A stretch of DNA of 64,000 nucleotides. Source: an uncultured Muribaculaceae bacterium. GTDB taxonomy: Bacteria; Bacteroidota; Bacteroidia; Bacteroidales; Muribaculaceae. The first letter of the stretch is position 1, and every line of letters begins with the position of its first letter. Location of the stretch: the NCBI GenBank assembly GCA_910585285.1, contig CAJUDL010000015.1, positions 5,223 to 69,222 on the forward strand, read 5' to 3'. The notes beneath the pieces are model-generated. The model was not told the DNA's origin and did no database searches. It saw only the letters and a list, made by a program, of their open reading frames with translations. Both the position numbers and the translations under genes were made by a program. Below, one piece after another: positions 44,939 through 53,847 of the stretch.

Positions 44939-45930
44939 AAGAAGGTCCATTGGTATCTGTGATAATCCCGGTGTATAATGCCGAAAAGGCATTGCCTGTG
45001 TGCCTGTCGTCTATAGAAAGACAAACATATAGGAGTTTGGAAATTCTGTTCGTAAATGATGCAAGCACGGACGCAAGCGAGCGGCTGATATGTGATTTTC
45101 AATCAAGATTGGAAGATACCGGTATAACTGTAAAGATTATTTGTCAAGATGCTAACCAAGGAGTGGCTTCGGCTCGTAATAAAGCCTTGGATATTGCGGA
45201 AGGTAAATATGTATATTCCATTGATTCTGATGATTATCTGGATGCTGAAGGAATCGAGGAAATGGTGAAAGCCGCGGAACGGGAGAATGCAGATTTGGTT
45301 GGAATTGATTGGTATCTCACTTATGCCCAAAATGAAAGGCATGTCCGGCAGGCACAAGCTACGTCCGGACGTGACGTTTTTGCAAACCTGACTTCCGGCG
45401 TTTCGCGCTGGAATCTTTGGCTATGGCTGATAAAGAGGGAGATTATAGAAAAAAATGCCTTTAGGTTTATTCCGGGAGTGAATATGGGAGAGGATTTACT
45501 GATGATGCTTAGGGTTTCTCTTAATGCCGAAAAAACAGTGATGATCAGTAAACCCATGTATCATTATGTGCAGACAAATACCACAGCCTTGACTAAAGAA
45601 TGGAGTGATAAATATGTCTGGCAGGTGGAAAAAAATGTGTTGGCTGCTGAAGATTATATTATGTCTCTTCCAAATGCACATCTGTATGTTGAGGACCTTA
45701 TGAGACTCAAACTTAATATCAAGTTGCCGTTGCTGATATCTTCGCATAGAGAGGATTATGAGAGATGGCTAAACTGGTTTCCTGAGGCTAACAAATATAT
45801 TGCGTCAAATAAAAAAATACCGTTTAGAACAAAATTTATCCAGCTTGCCGCTGTGAAAAGGCAATTTTGGATTTTAAAGGCATATCATAAAATAGTTACG
45901 AAATTTATTTATGGTGTGCTTTATCGCTAA
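44935..45930 (+). CDS. GT2 glycosyltransferase
   Basis: This 331-residue GT-A protein has LVSVIIPVYNAEKALPVCLS, LFVNDASTDASERL, NQGVASARNKALDIAEGKYV and the metal-binding IDSDDYLD. NMGEDLLMMLRVSLNAEK is the acceptor-side segment. It starts within the stop of the previous gene and is followed by the Wzy-like gene after 12 bases. Specificity unknown. Confidence 0.9.
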   Translation: MKEGPLVSVIIPVYNAEKALPVCLSSIERQTYRSLEILFVNDASTDASERLICDFQSRLEDTGITVKIICQDANQGVASARNKALDIAEGKYVYSIDSDDYLDAEGIEEMVKAAERENADLVGIDWYLTYAQNERHVRQAQATSGRDVFANLTSGVSRWNLWLWLIKREIIEKNAFRFIPGVNMGEDLLMMLRVSLNAEKTVMISKPMYHYVQTNTTALTKEWSDKYVWQVEKNVLAAEDYIMSLPNAHLYVEDLMRLKLNIKLPLLISSHREDYERWLNWFPEANKYIASNKKIPFRTKFIQLAAVKRQFWILKAYHKIVTKFIYGVLYR

Positions 45931-45942
45931 TTCGGAATAATT

Positions 45943-47238
45943 ATGATTCGAATTCTTCAAATACTTTTTGCCGGCATAATTACGGATTTTGCCTTGTTTC
46001 CGGCAACGTTTACTTTCTTCCCGGTTGTCAATACGAAAATGGTTTTGGCAATCTTTGGTTTTTTCTTGTACTTATATGATAGAAACCGTTTTAACCAATC
46101 CGAATTTCCACAAGGATTCGTAACGGCGTTCATATGGGCTGTTGTCGTTTCGTTTATAGGCTTCTTTTCAACTATAATAAACGATGCCGGTGATTATACG
46201 TATGCCACTTATGTGGTGTCCATGTTGGTATGGTGCGCGAGTTCATATGTGGCAGTGCGCGTGATAATGGTAACGGAGGGGGAGTGCAATGTCCGGGTGG
46301 TTGCCAATTATATAATAGGGGTATGTGTGGCGCAATGTATCTTGGCTATGGCTATAAAATATGTCCCCTGGGTAGGTGGCATTGTCGATTCTCTGTCGAC
46401 GGATTATTATGCTCGTGATCATGGTAGACTCTACGGATTTTCATGTAGTCTGGATGTGGCTGGTACGAGATTCGCTTCCTGCCTCGTCATGCTGAGTGTG
46501 CTTATCGTATCGGAGTTGAAAACCGGTATTACCCGTGCAGCCATATTTTATTTTATAGCTATGGTTGTAATAGTTGTAATCGGGAATATGATTGCGAGAA
46601 CTACTATAATTGGTGTGATTTTCTTAATTGCGTATTGGATATATGTAAGTGTTAGGAAAAAGGAGAATTCCGGTTTCCGTGTTGAACTGCTATGGCGCTC
46701 GCTAATTATAGTGTCAATTATTGCGGTCGGGATAACGGTGTATCAGTATAATACAGATAAAAATGTGCAAGAAGACATTAGGTTCGCATTTGAAGGTTTC
46801 TTTTCTCTTGTTGAGAAAGGAGAATGGCAGACTACCTCAAACGATCGTCTTGCAACAATGGTGGTATTTCCCGAAACATTAAAGACATGGATAATCGGAG
46901 ATGGATATTTCAATAATCCGCTGGATGAAAATCCTTATTTCATCGGCAAAGGTATTGGATCCTATTACATGAATACCGATATCGGATATTTGCGTTTTAT
47001 TTTCTATTTCGGGCTGATTGGAACTGCCGCGTTTTGTATTTATTTTTGGCAAGTTGCAAAAGTTTGTGCAACTCGGTTTGTTAACTATAAAGCTATGTTC
47101 TACATGCTGTTGTTGCTTTGCTATGCGATTTGGTTTAAGGTGTCGACAGATATATTTGTTGTTTTTTCATTTTTCTTGATGATTCCGGATTTCTCGGTAG
47201 GATACGACGAGAAAGGGATAAAAGAAAAACGATTATAG
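45943..47238 (+). CDS. Wzy-like O-antigen/capsule polymerase
   Basis: This 431-residue protein has about 10-12 membrane helices (e.g. ILFAGIITDFALFPATFTFF and AIFYFIAMVVIVVIGNMIA). A large soluble loop (about 275-345) contains TTSNDRLATMVVFPETL and GDGYF. Such a loop between late helices is typical of Wzy/WaaL-type polymerases. It would join repeat units on the periplasmic side after Wzx flipping. Wzy proteins share little sequence, so the call rests on topology and gene order. Confidence 0.8.
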   Translation: MIRILQILFAGIITDFALFPATFTFFPVVNTKMVLAIFGFFLYLYDRNRFNQSEFPQGFVTAFIWAVVVSFIGFFSTIINDAGDYTYATYVVSMLVWCASSYVAVRVIMVTEGECNVRVVANYIIGVCVAQCILAMAIKYVPWVGGIVDSLSTDYYARDHGRLYGFSCSLDVAGTRFASCLVMLSVLIVSELKTGITRAAIFYFIAMVVIVVIGNMIARTTIIGVIFLIAYWIYVSVRKKENSGFRVELLWRSLIIVSIIAVGITVYQYNTDKNVQEDIRFAFEGFFSLVEKGEWQTTSNDRLATMVVFPETLKTWIIGDGYFNNPLDENPYFIGKGIGSYYMNTDIGYLRFIFYFGLIGTAAFCIYFWQVAKVCATRFVNYKAMFYMLLLLCYAIWFKVSTDIFVVFSFFLMIPDFSVGYDEKGIKEKRL

Positions 47239-47266
47239 AATAGATGGTTATAAAAAACTCCGTGAC

Positions 47267-48403
47267 ATGAAAATTATCTATTGTATACATTCTGTTTATA
47301 ATCCCGGAGGGATGGAGCGCGTGTTGCTGAATAAGGTGCAGTGGCTGTGTGAGAATACTGACTGGGAGATCAAGATTGTCACTACCGACCAGCACGGGCG
47401 TCCTCCGTTCTATAAATTCCCGGGTAAAGTCTTGTTTACGGATCTCGGTATTAACTACAGCGAGGATAACATACTTTCTCCTCTTGGGAAGATTTCCGGA
47501 TATCTTAAGAAAAAACGTCTGCACAAGAAACGTCTAAAAGAATATCTTTCGGAGGAGATGGCGGATATTGTAGTGTCGTTGTTTCCTTCGGAGTCTTCGT
47601 TTATTCCGGATATCAAGGATGGAAGTCGAAAGGTTCTTGAGCTTCATTTCAACAGATTCTTCAGGATCCAATATGGTCGTAATGGTATTTTAGGAATTAT
47701 AGACAGAGTTCGGACTTTCTCGGATACCAGTCTGGTAAAGCGGTTTGATGATTTTGTGGTGCTCACGAATGAGGATGCAAAATATTGGGGGCAATTGGAT
47801 AATATGAGCGTGATACCCAATGCTGCGTTAAAACTTGGCGATTGTTATTCCGATTGCACAGAGAAAAGAGTTATTGCGGTCGGGCGCTTGGACTATCAGA
47901 AAGGTTTTGACCGGTTGATAGAGGCTTGGGATCTGATGCTGCAACGTCACCCGGAATTGCGCGACTGGCATCTTGACATATTCGGTCAGGGCGAATGGGA
48001 AGAGATGTTGCGGGGGATGATAGCGGAGAGGAAGTTGTCGGATTCTGTAACAATCCATAAGCCTGTTAAGGATATTGCGGAAGAATATCGGGAAAGTTCT
48101 TTGCTGGTGATGAGTTCCAATTTTGAGGGTTTCCCTATGGTTATGCTGGAGGGGATGGGTATGGGACTACCGGTAGTGTCATTTGCATTTAAGTGCGGAC
48201 CGCGCGACATCATCGAGCCGGGAGTCAACGGATTGCTGGTGAGGACGGGCGATATAGAGATGCTTGCAGATGCCATGGCGCGCGTGATGGGGGATGACGC
48301 CCTGCGCAAGCGCATGGGCAAGGAAGCGCGCCGCGTCACCGACCGCTTCTCCGAAGCTGCCGTGATGCAGCAGTGGCTTTCGCTTTTTAAGAATGAGGAA
48401 TGA
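47267..48403 (+). CDS. GT4-type glycosyltransferase
   Basis: This 378-residue GT-B protein has KIIYCIHSVYNPGGMERVLL with the family G-G-x-E loop and the donor-binding VIAVGRLDYQKGFDRLIEAW. The EX7E motif is FEGFPMVMLEGM, followed by GLPVVSFAFKCGPRDIIEPG. It is the last gene of the capsule operon. Its 3' third is more GC-rich than the operon body, hinting at a junction with the flanking chromosome. A single-arm TTAGG repeat follows at the stop. Confidence 0.92.
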   Translation: MKIIYCIHSVYNPGGMERVLLNKVQWLCENTDWEIKIVTTDQHGRPPFYKFPGKVLFTDLGINYSEDNILSPLGKISGYLKKKRLHKKRLKEYLSEEMADIVVSLFPSESSFIPDIKDGSRKVLELHFNRFFRIQYGRNGILGIIDRVRTFSDTSLVKRFDDFVVLTNEDAKYWGQLDNMSVIPNAALKLGDCYSDCTEKRVIAVGRLDYQKGFDRLIEAWDLMLQRHPELRDWHLDIFGQGEWEEMLRGMIAERKLSDSVTIHKPVKDIAEEYRESSLLVMSSNFEGFPMVMLEGMGMGLPVVSFAFKCGPRDIIEPGVNGLLVRTGDIEMLADAMARVMGDDALRKRMGKEARRVTDRFSEAAVMQQWLSLFKNEE

Positions 48404-49335
48404 GGAATTAGGAGTTAGGAATTAAGTTTGAGGCGGAAGATTGACTCAGATTATAGTCGCGAATTTTGTCTCAAATCGGAGCGACGGTTGCTTGCAACTG
48501 TCGCACAAACAAAGGATAAAATTCTGCTATCTTGTCGCGAAGCGATGATGCGAAACGATGTCGCGATAGGATGCTGCAGTTGCAAGCAACAGCAGCTACG
48601 ATTCGACGCCAACAACAGCTTCGACCTGACGCGAAGCCTCACCGCGACAACCAATTTAATGTTGCTGAATCAAACTCAGTGCTTCTTTAGGTCGTTTACG
48701 ACCCTCTGAGCCGATAAAACCGGAGCGTAAGTTATGCATCAAACACTCTGTACCTCTGTGTCTCTGTGTTTGTATTTTCGCGACAAATTTTTTTTGAAAC
48801 ATTAGAACAATAGAAACAATAGTTTGAGGCGAATTTTTCAGACAGGAGAACAGTAGTAACAGTAGCCGGATGCTAATCCTAATGTTTCTAATGTACTAAT
48901 GTTCAAAATAACACGGAGGCACAGAGTAACAGAGCATTAGATTAATATGAAATCTCAAGACTAATGAACTGGGCACGGAGGCATCTTTCGATGCTGGCAG
49001 AGCCACAGAGCTTGAGCGTCAATTATATCATGTCAATCCTCATAAAACATTACTTATTTAATGTTGCCGAATCAGACTCTGTGCCTCCGGAGGTCGTTTA
49101 CGACCCTCTGAGCCGATAAATAGAGTATACGTTGCATATTTCGTATCCAAACCTCTGTACCTCTGTGTCTCTGTGTTTGGATTTTCGCGACAAATTTTTA
49201 ACATTAGAACAGTAGAAACAATAGTTTGATTCAAAAGTCTAATGTTTCTAATGCAACTAATGTACTAATGTTAAAAAAACAATAGAACAGTAGAAACAAT
49301 AGTTTGAGAAAAAACCTAATGTTCCTAATGTACTA
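48404..49335. repeat. Spacer filled with nested palindromic repeats
   Basis: No gene is visible. The spacer contains several recurring blocks. Block A is a hairpin whose arms read AACATTAGAACAGTAGAAAC and its complement CTAATGTTTCTAATGTACTA; copies lie at about 48799-48910, 49199-49273 and 49273-49340. Block B is CTCTGTACCTCTGTGTCTCT with an inverted partner GGAGGCACAGAGTAACAGAG, flanking block A. Block C is GGTCGTTTACGACCCTCTGA (about 48689, 49092). Block D is GCATCTTTCGATGC followed by AGAGCCACAGAGCTTGA (48982-49016). Blocks recur at 50270-50485 and 53850-54600. This is a repeat family without coding capacity. Confidence 0.85.
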
Positions 49336-49344
49336 ATGTTGAAA

Positions 49345-50265
49345 ATGGAACTGACGATAGCGGGATTCAGTGTGCGTTTGGTGCTGGGTGAGGAATTCGA
49401 AGGATTCCTCATGCCCGAATCGTGGAAACCGTTCCTTGGGAAAAAGGGAAAAGGGAATAGGGTAGAGGGAAAAGGGTTGGAGGCGCAGCCGGTTTTCACG
49501 ATGCGTGTGGAGACGCGCCGCCGCGATGAGGCTCGGGTGGCAACCGCCGGTATGCGCGAGGTCACATCCTCCTTCAATGACCTTGGCGTGGCAAGGCTCT
49601 TCACCGATGGCAGCCGGTATGTGGTGGGTGTCGCCCCCCTCCCGGAAAGCGGGCTGAGCTACATGGAGCTCTCCGAAGATTTTTCCACCGCCACAGTGCG
49701 CATGCGCAAAGGCGATACTCGCTTTGCCTTCATCCTCGACTCGATGATGCGCATATGGTTTTCGCAGGCAATCGTGGCTCATCGCGCCTTTCTCCTCCAC
49801 GCCTCCGTGGTGACAGCCGCCGGCAAAGCCTACCTCTTCATGGGAAAGAGCGGCACAGGCAAGAGCACACATTCGCGTCAATGGCTGTCCACTTTCTCAG
49901 ACACTTCGCTCCTCAACGATGATAACCCGGTGGTGCGCATCTCCGATGCAGGCGTAGTCACAATCTACGGCTCCCCCTGGAGCGGCAAGACACCATGCTA
50001 TAAAAACGAGTCGGCGCCGGCAGGCGGTTTCGTGCGACTGCGCCAGGCTCCTTACAACGAATACACCGCGCTCGAAGGTGTGGATGCCTTCATAGCCATC
50101 CTCCCCGGTGTGTCGGTGATTAATCACAGCCGCCGCCTTTACGGCGCGGCATGCGCCACGGTGATCGACACCGTCGGCGCGGTGCCTGTCGGCAGCCTCG
50201 CCTGCCTCCCCGACAGCGCCTCCGCGCTCCTCTGCCGCCAAAAGCTGACAACACCAGAACGATAA
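49345..50265 (+). CDS. HPr-kinase-like (HprK C-terminal fold) P-loop protein
   Basis: This roughly 306-residue protein has the P-loop LFMGKSGTGKSTHSRQW (K173) and the HprK-like SLLNDDNPVVRI and GSPWSGKTPCYKNE segments. The N-terminal 110 residues do not match the HPr kinase sensor domain. I chose ATG 49345, because ATG 49336 lies inside a block A repeat. Such proteins occur near polysaccharide and peptide-export genes in Bacteroidetes. Related kinases in lasso-peptide clusters phosphorylate precursor peptides. No HPr or PTS gene is near, so a role in carbon control is unlikely. The substrate is unknown. GC content is higher than the capsule operon. Confidence 0.85.
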   Translation: MELTIAGFSVRLVLGEEFEGFLMPESWKPFLGKKGKGNRVEGKGLEAQPVFTMRVETRRRDEARVATAGMREVTSSFNDLGVARLFTDGSRYVVGVAPLPESGLSYMELSEDFSTATVRMRKGDTRFAFILDSMMRIWFSQAIVAHRAFLLHASVVTAAGKAYLFMGKSGTGKSTHSRQWLSTFSDTSLLNDDNPVVRISDAGVVTIYGSPWSGKTPCYKNESAPAGGFVRLRQAPYNEYTALEGVDAFIAILPGVSVINHSRRLYGAACATVIDTVGAVPVGSLACLPDSASALLCRQKLTTPER

Positions 50266-50269
50266 TAAA

Positions 50270-50485
50270 ATTTTAACACCAGAACGAATAATTTTTTTGA
50301 ACATTAGAACAGTAGAAACAATAGTTTGAGGCTAATTTTTAACATTAGAACGAAAATAATTCTTTAAACAATAGAACAATAGTAACACTAGCTTGAGAAA
50401 AAATCTAATGTTCTAATGTACTAATGTTAAAAAACAATAGCGCAAGCGGGGATTTAGATTCCCTAAGGTTTCTAGTGTTAAAAAA
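50270..50485. repeat. Block A palindromic repeats before the export lipoprotein
   Basis: AACATTAGAACAGTAGAAAC-type left arms (about 50309-50330, 50339-50350, 50367-50390) and CTAATGTTCTAATGTACTAA right arms (about 50403-50428) form a nested hairpin array. It is the same family as in 48404-49335. Confidence 0.8.
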
Positions 50486-50497
50486 TAAAACATGATA

Positions 50498-51286
50498 ATG
50501 AAAAAAGGAAAGATTTGTATGATGCTCGGGCTGCTGGCTCTTTGCAGCTGCAAGCAGCAAGAGTATCTTTATCTTGCAGATATGGTTGACGACGCCGGCT
50601 ACGTGGTAGCCAACCGTCACACCACCCGCATTCAGGACGACGACCGTCTGCGTATCACCGTCAGTTGTAAGAACCCGGAGCTCGCCGCTCCTTTCAACGT
50701 CAGCTCCTCAGCCGTGAAGGTCGCTGCCAACGGCACGGTGCAGGCTGCCTCACAAGACGAGAACGTATATCGCGTGAACCGCGAAGGCAACATCAGTTTT
50801 CCGGTGCTCGGAGAGCTGCATCTCGCCGGACTCTCCCTCATTGAGGCTTCCGAACTGATTCGCAACCGCATCATCAGCGGCAACTACATCAAAGACCCGA
50901 TCGTAAACATCGAGTTCAAGAACTTCCATTATACCGTGCTCGGCTCCGTTGGGGGTAACGGCACATACACTGTCGACGGTGACAAGGTGACCATCCTTGA
51001 GGCAATCGCCAAAGCCGGCGACCTCGACGCCAACGCCGACCTCGAGAACATTGCTGTAATCCGTGAAAGCGACGGCAAGCGTCAGCTCTACAACGTAGAC
51101 ATCCGCAGCACCGATCTCTTCAACTCCCCGGCATTCTATCTCGCGCAGAACGATATAATCTATGCGCGTCCGAAGAAGAAGAAAACCGACGGCAAGGCAG
51201 TAACCCTCCAATGGGTAACCGTCGCCCTCTCAGCCATCTCCGCGATCAGCACAGTGATGTGGGCAGTCAATTCTTTTAAAAATTAG
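50498..51286 (+). CDS. Wza-like polysaccharide export lipoprotein
   Basis: This 262-residue lipoprotein has signal peptide MKKGKICMMLGLLALCSC with the Cys at 18. A poly-export domain follows (about 45-125, RIQDDDRLRITVSCKNPE and NREGNISFPVLGELHLAGL), then an SLBB domain (about 135-215, YTVLGSVGGNGTYTV). A C-terminal hydrophobic helix (TVALSAISAISTVMWAV) could cross the outer membrane. It would form the exit channel for the capsule with the Wzc-like kinase encoded next. ATG 50492 two codons earlier is also possible. Confidence 0.93.
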   Translation: MKKGKICMMLGLLALCSCKQQEYLYLADMVDDAGYVVANRHTTRIQDDDRLRITVSCKNPELAAPFNVSSSAVKVAANGTVQAASQDENVYRVNREGNISFPVLGELHLAGLSLIEASELIRNRIISGNYIKDPIVNIEFKNFHYTVLGSVGGNGTYTVDGDKVTILEAIAKAGDLDANADLENIAVIRESDGKRQLYNVDIRSTDLFNSPAFYLAQNDIIYARPKKKKTDGKAVTLQWVTVALSAISAISTVMWAVNSFKN

Positions 51287-51415
51287 GAATTAGAAATTAG
51301 GAATTAGGAATTAGAGCCATTCGGCGAAAGCAATATCCTAATGCCTAACGCCTAACACCTGATAAATAACATTTGCCTAACACCTGATAAATAACATTTA
51401 ACATTACACATTAAT
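51285..51415. repeat. TTAGG/CCTAA inverted array between wza- and wzc-like genes
   Basis: The left arm has GAATTAG units (51285-51312), and the centre CCATTCGGCGAAAGC resembles the inverted centre of the 26432-26545 array. The right arm has CCTAATGCCTAACGCC units (51331-51360). A direct duplication of GCCTAACACCTGATAAATAA follows (at about 51350 and 51376). Confidence 0.65.
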
Positions 51416-51419
51416 TTAA

Positions 51420-53843
51420 GTGTCAACAACAAGCAGCAAACGGGTGAGCGCCGACAAGGGGCTCAATATCCTCGATCTTCTTAAATTTCTTCTCAGCCGG
51501 TGGCCCTGGTATCTTCTTTCCCTCGCCATCTGCTGCTCCCTGGCGTGGTATAAGAGCGCCACGGATCCCTTGGTGTATTATTCATCGGCAAAGGTAATAA
51601 TCAAAGACCCATCCAATAAATCGTCTGCCGCCGGTCTTGACCGCTATTCCAACGCAATCAACAAGGTGAACGTAGCCAACGAGATCCTGCAGTTCCGCTC
51701 CAAGCGGCTGATGCAGGAGGTGGTGTCGCGTCTCAACGCCGATGTCTCATACACCACCCGTCGCGGTCTGCGCGACGTGAACATCTACGGGGAAACACCC
51801 TTCACCGTCACCTTCCTCGACATGAAGCCGCAAGGCGCGGCGAGCATGGTGCTGACACCCCTTTCGCAGAAAGAGGTGTCTGTCCGCATCGTTACCGACG
51901 GCAAAGCCGGTAAGGCGATGAAGGTAGAGACCGGAAAAGTGTATAAGATAGGTGCTCTCCGATTCATGGTGAGCGGCACCGGCTCGTATTCTCCCAAATG
52001 GGCAGGCAGCGATATCGAGGTCGTGAAGCGACCCATCAGCGGAGTCGTGGCAGGCTGGCTTGCCAATCTCGGCATCCGGCAGGAAGACGATGAGGCGACA
52101 ATCCTCAACCTCGCCGTGAAATCGCCCAACTCACGCCTTGGTGCCGACATCATCACAACCCTCATCAACGTCTACAACGAGGAGTCGATCAACGATAAGA
52201 ACCGCGTGGCTGTCAATACCGCCGACTTCATCAATGAGCGTCTGAAGATCATAGAGAAAGAGCTCGGTGGCGTGGAGGATGACATTCAGGAATACAAGGT
52301 TCGCAACAAGATCGTGAGCATCGGTAGCACTGCCGGTCGCTATCAGGCGGAATCGCAGACTTACAACGCCGATGCGTTGCAATATGAAACGCAGCTCCGC
52401 ATCGCCATGTATATCAAGGAATATCTCACCGATCCGGCGCGCAAGTTCGACCTTATCCCTACCAATCTCGGTATCAACGACTCGGCGATAGACTCGCAGA
52501 TCTCGCAGTTTAACGCAATGAAACTGCAGCGCGACAAACTCGCCGACGAATCATCGACCAACAACCCAGTGGTCGAAGAACTCAACAACACCTTACAGGT
52601 GCTTCGCCTTAATATCGTACGAGCCCTCGACAATGTGATCCTTTCCATCAACGTGAAGCGTCGCGACGCGAAGGGTTATGAGATGGCGGCGGAAAGCCGC
52701 GTGGCTTCGATTCCCCGCATGGAGCGCGAAATGCTCTCCATTGAGCGTCAGCAGAAGATCAAGGAGCAGCTTTACCTTTTCCTTCTCAACCGCCGCGAGG
52801 AGAACGCGTTGACCCAGGCGATGGCTGACAACAATGCCCGCATCATCGACGACCCGCAGGAATCAGGTGCCCTTATCTCCCCCGACAAGAAGAAGATAAT
52901 GCTTCTCGGAGGCGCGGCAGGGCTCTTCATACCCACGGTGGTGTTCCTGCTGATGCTTTTCTTCGACACGAAAGTGCGCGGGCGCCGCGATGTGCGCGAC
53001 GCAGTGTCGGTGCCCTTCCTCGGTGAGCTGCCTCTCGACCGCGAAATCGATGAGCAACTGAAGAAAGGTATGAAACTTTCGGAGATTACCTCCGACCGCA
53101 ACTCACCCACGGGTGAGGCGATGCGCGTGCTCCGCACAAACATCGACTTCATGACGCGCCGCGACGGCAAGAAATCGCAGGTGATCATGCTCACCTCCTT
53201 CAACGAAGGAGCCGGCAAGACCTTCACCGCGCTGCATCTCGCCCACGTCCTGATGGGTGCCGGCAAGCAGGTGGCGGTGGTCGATCTCGACATACGCAAG
53301 ACAACCCTGACAAAACGCTTCGGCGTAAGCCGCAGCCATGTCGGCGTTACGGAATATCTCTCCGACCCGCAGGTATTGATCTCCGACATCATCGTTCCCG
53401 GTGATGGCAGTCCGGATCTGGTGCCTGCCGGCACGGTTCCGCCGAACCCTGTGGAACTGTTGATGGACAGCCGTCTTGACGGTCTCATCAACTATCTGCG
53501 CAAGATCTACGACTTCGTAATCCTCGACAGCGTGCCTGTAGGCATCATGGCAGACGCCACGGTGGTGAGCCGTGTCGCAGACCTCACCGCCTTCGTGGTG
53601 CGCGCCGGCAAGCTCGACAAGCGTCAGCTTCCCGAGCTCGAAACCCTCTATGAAGAAGGCAAGCTCGGCAACATGGGCATCGTGCTCAACGGTGTCCGCG
53701 GCGGCTCCGCCTACGGCTATGGCTACGGGTATGGGTATGGCTATGGTTACGGATATGGCTACGGATATGGTTATGGTTACGGACACTACGGCTACGGCGC
53801 CAAGAAGCGCCGCCCCTGGTGGAAAAAACTCTTCCGCAAATAA
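51420..53843 (+). CDS. Wzc-like chain-length determinant and BY tyrosine kinase
   Basis: This 807-residue protein starts at GTG 51420. It has an N-terminal Wzz domain between two membrane helices (about 28-48 and 494-514; the second is KIMLLGGAAGLFIPTVVFLL). A BY-kinase domain follows, with Walker A SFNEGAGKTF (K600), Walker A' VVDLDIRKT and Walker B VILDSVP. It spans the periplasm, sets polymer length and controls export by autophosphorylation. The tail has 12 Gly-Tyr pairs, a His and two more Tyr before KKRRPWWKKL, an unusually regular tyrosine cluster. The start lacks a Shine-Dalgarno sequence. Confidence 0.94.
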   Translation: MSTTSSKRVSADKGLNILDLLKFLLSRWPWYLLSLAICCSLAWYKSATDPLVYYSSAKVIIKDPSNKSSAAGLDRYSNAINKVNVANEILQFRSKRLMQEVVSRLNADVSYTTRRGLRDVNIYGETPFTVTFLDMKPQGAASMVLTPLSQKEVSVRIVTDGKAGKAMKVETGKVYKIGALRFMVSGTGSYSPKWAGSDIEVVKRPISGVVAGWLANLGIRQEDDEATILNLAVKSPNSRLGADIITTLINVYNEESINDKNRVAVNTADFINERLKIIEKELGGVEDDIQEYKVRNKIVSIGSTAGRYQAESQTYNADALQYETQLRIAMYIKEYLTDPARKFDLIPTNLGINDSAIDSQISQFNAMKLQRDKLADESSTNNPVVEELNNTLQVLRLNIVRALDNVILSINVKRRDAKGYEMAAESRVASIPRMEREMLSIERQQKIKEQLYLFLLNRREENALTQAMADNNARIIDDPQESGALISPDKKKIMLLGGAAGLFIPTVVFLLMLFFDTKVRGRRDVRDAVSVPFLGELPLDREIDEQLKKGMKLSEITSDRNSPTGEAMRVLRTNIDFMTRRDGKKSQVIMLTSFNEGAGKTFTALHLAHVLMGAGKQVAVVDLDIRKTTLTKRFGVSRSHVGVTEYLSDPQVLISDIIVPGDGSPDLVPAGTVPPNPVELLMDSRLDGLINYLRKIYDFVILDSVPVGIMADATVVSRVADLTAFVVRAGKLDKRQLPELETLYEEGKLGNMGIVLNGVRGGSAYGYGYGYGYGYGYGYGYGYGYGYGHYGYGAKKRRPWWKKLFRK
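53712..53797 (+). repeat. Tandem Gly-Tyr codon repeat in the kinase tail
   Basis: TAY-GGN codon pairs repeat 12 times without interruption, then CAC and two more pairs. The codons vary at third positions. It encodes the tyrosine cluster that BY kinases autophosphorylate. Such repeats can change length by slippage. Confidence 0.9.
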
Positions 53844-53847
53844 GGGT

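Noticed and set aside
48728..49300. CRISPR array in the repeat-rich spacer
   Set aside because: Repeats are nested palindromes of varied length and order, with no regular repeat-spacer period and no cas genes nearby.
49345..50265. Classical HPr kinase/phosphorylase for carbon control
   Set aside because: The N-terminal domain does not match, there is no HPr or PTS gene nearby, and the neighbours are polysaccharide-export genes.
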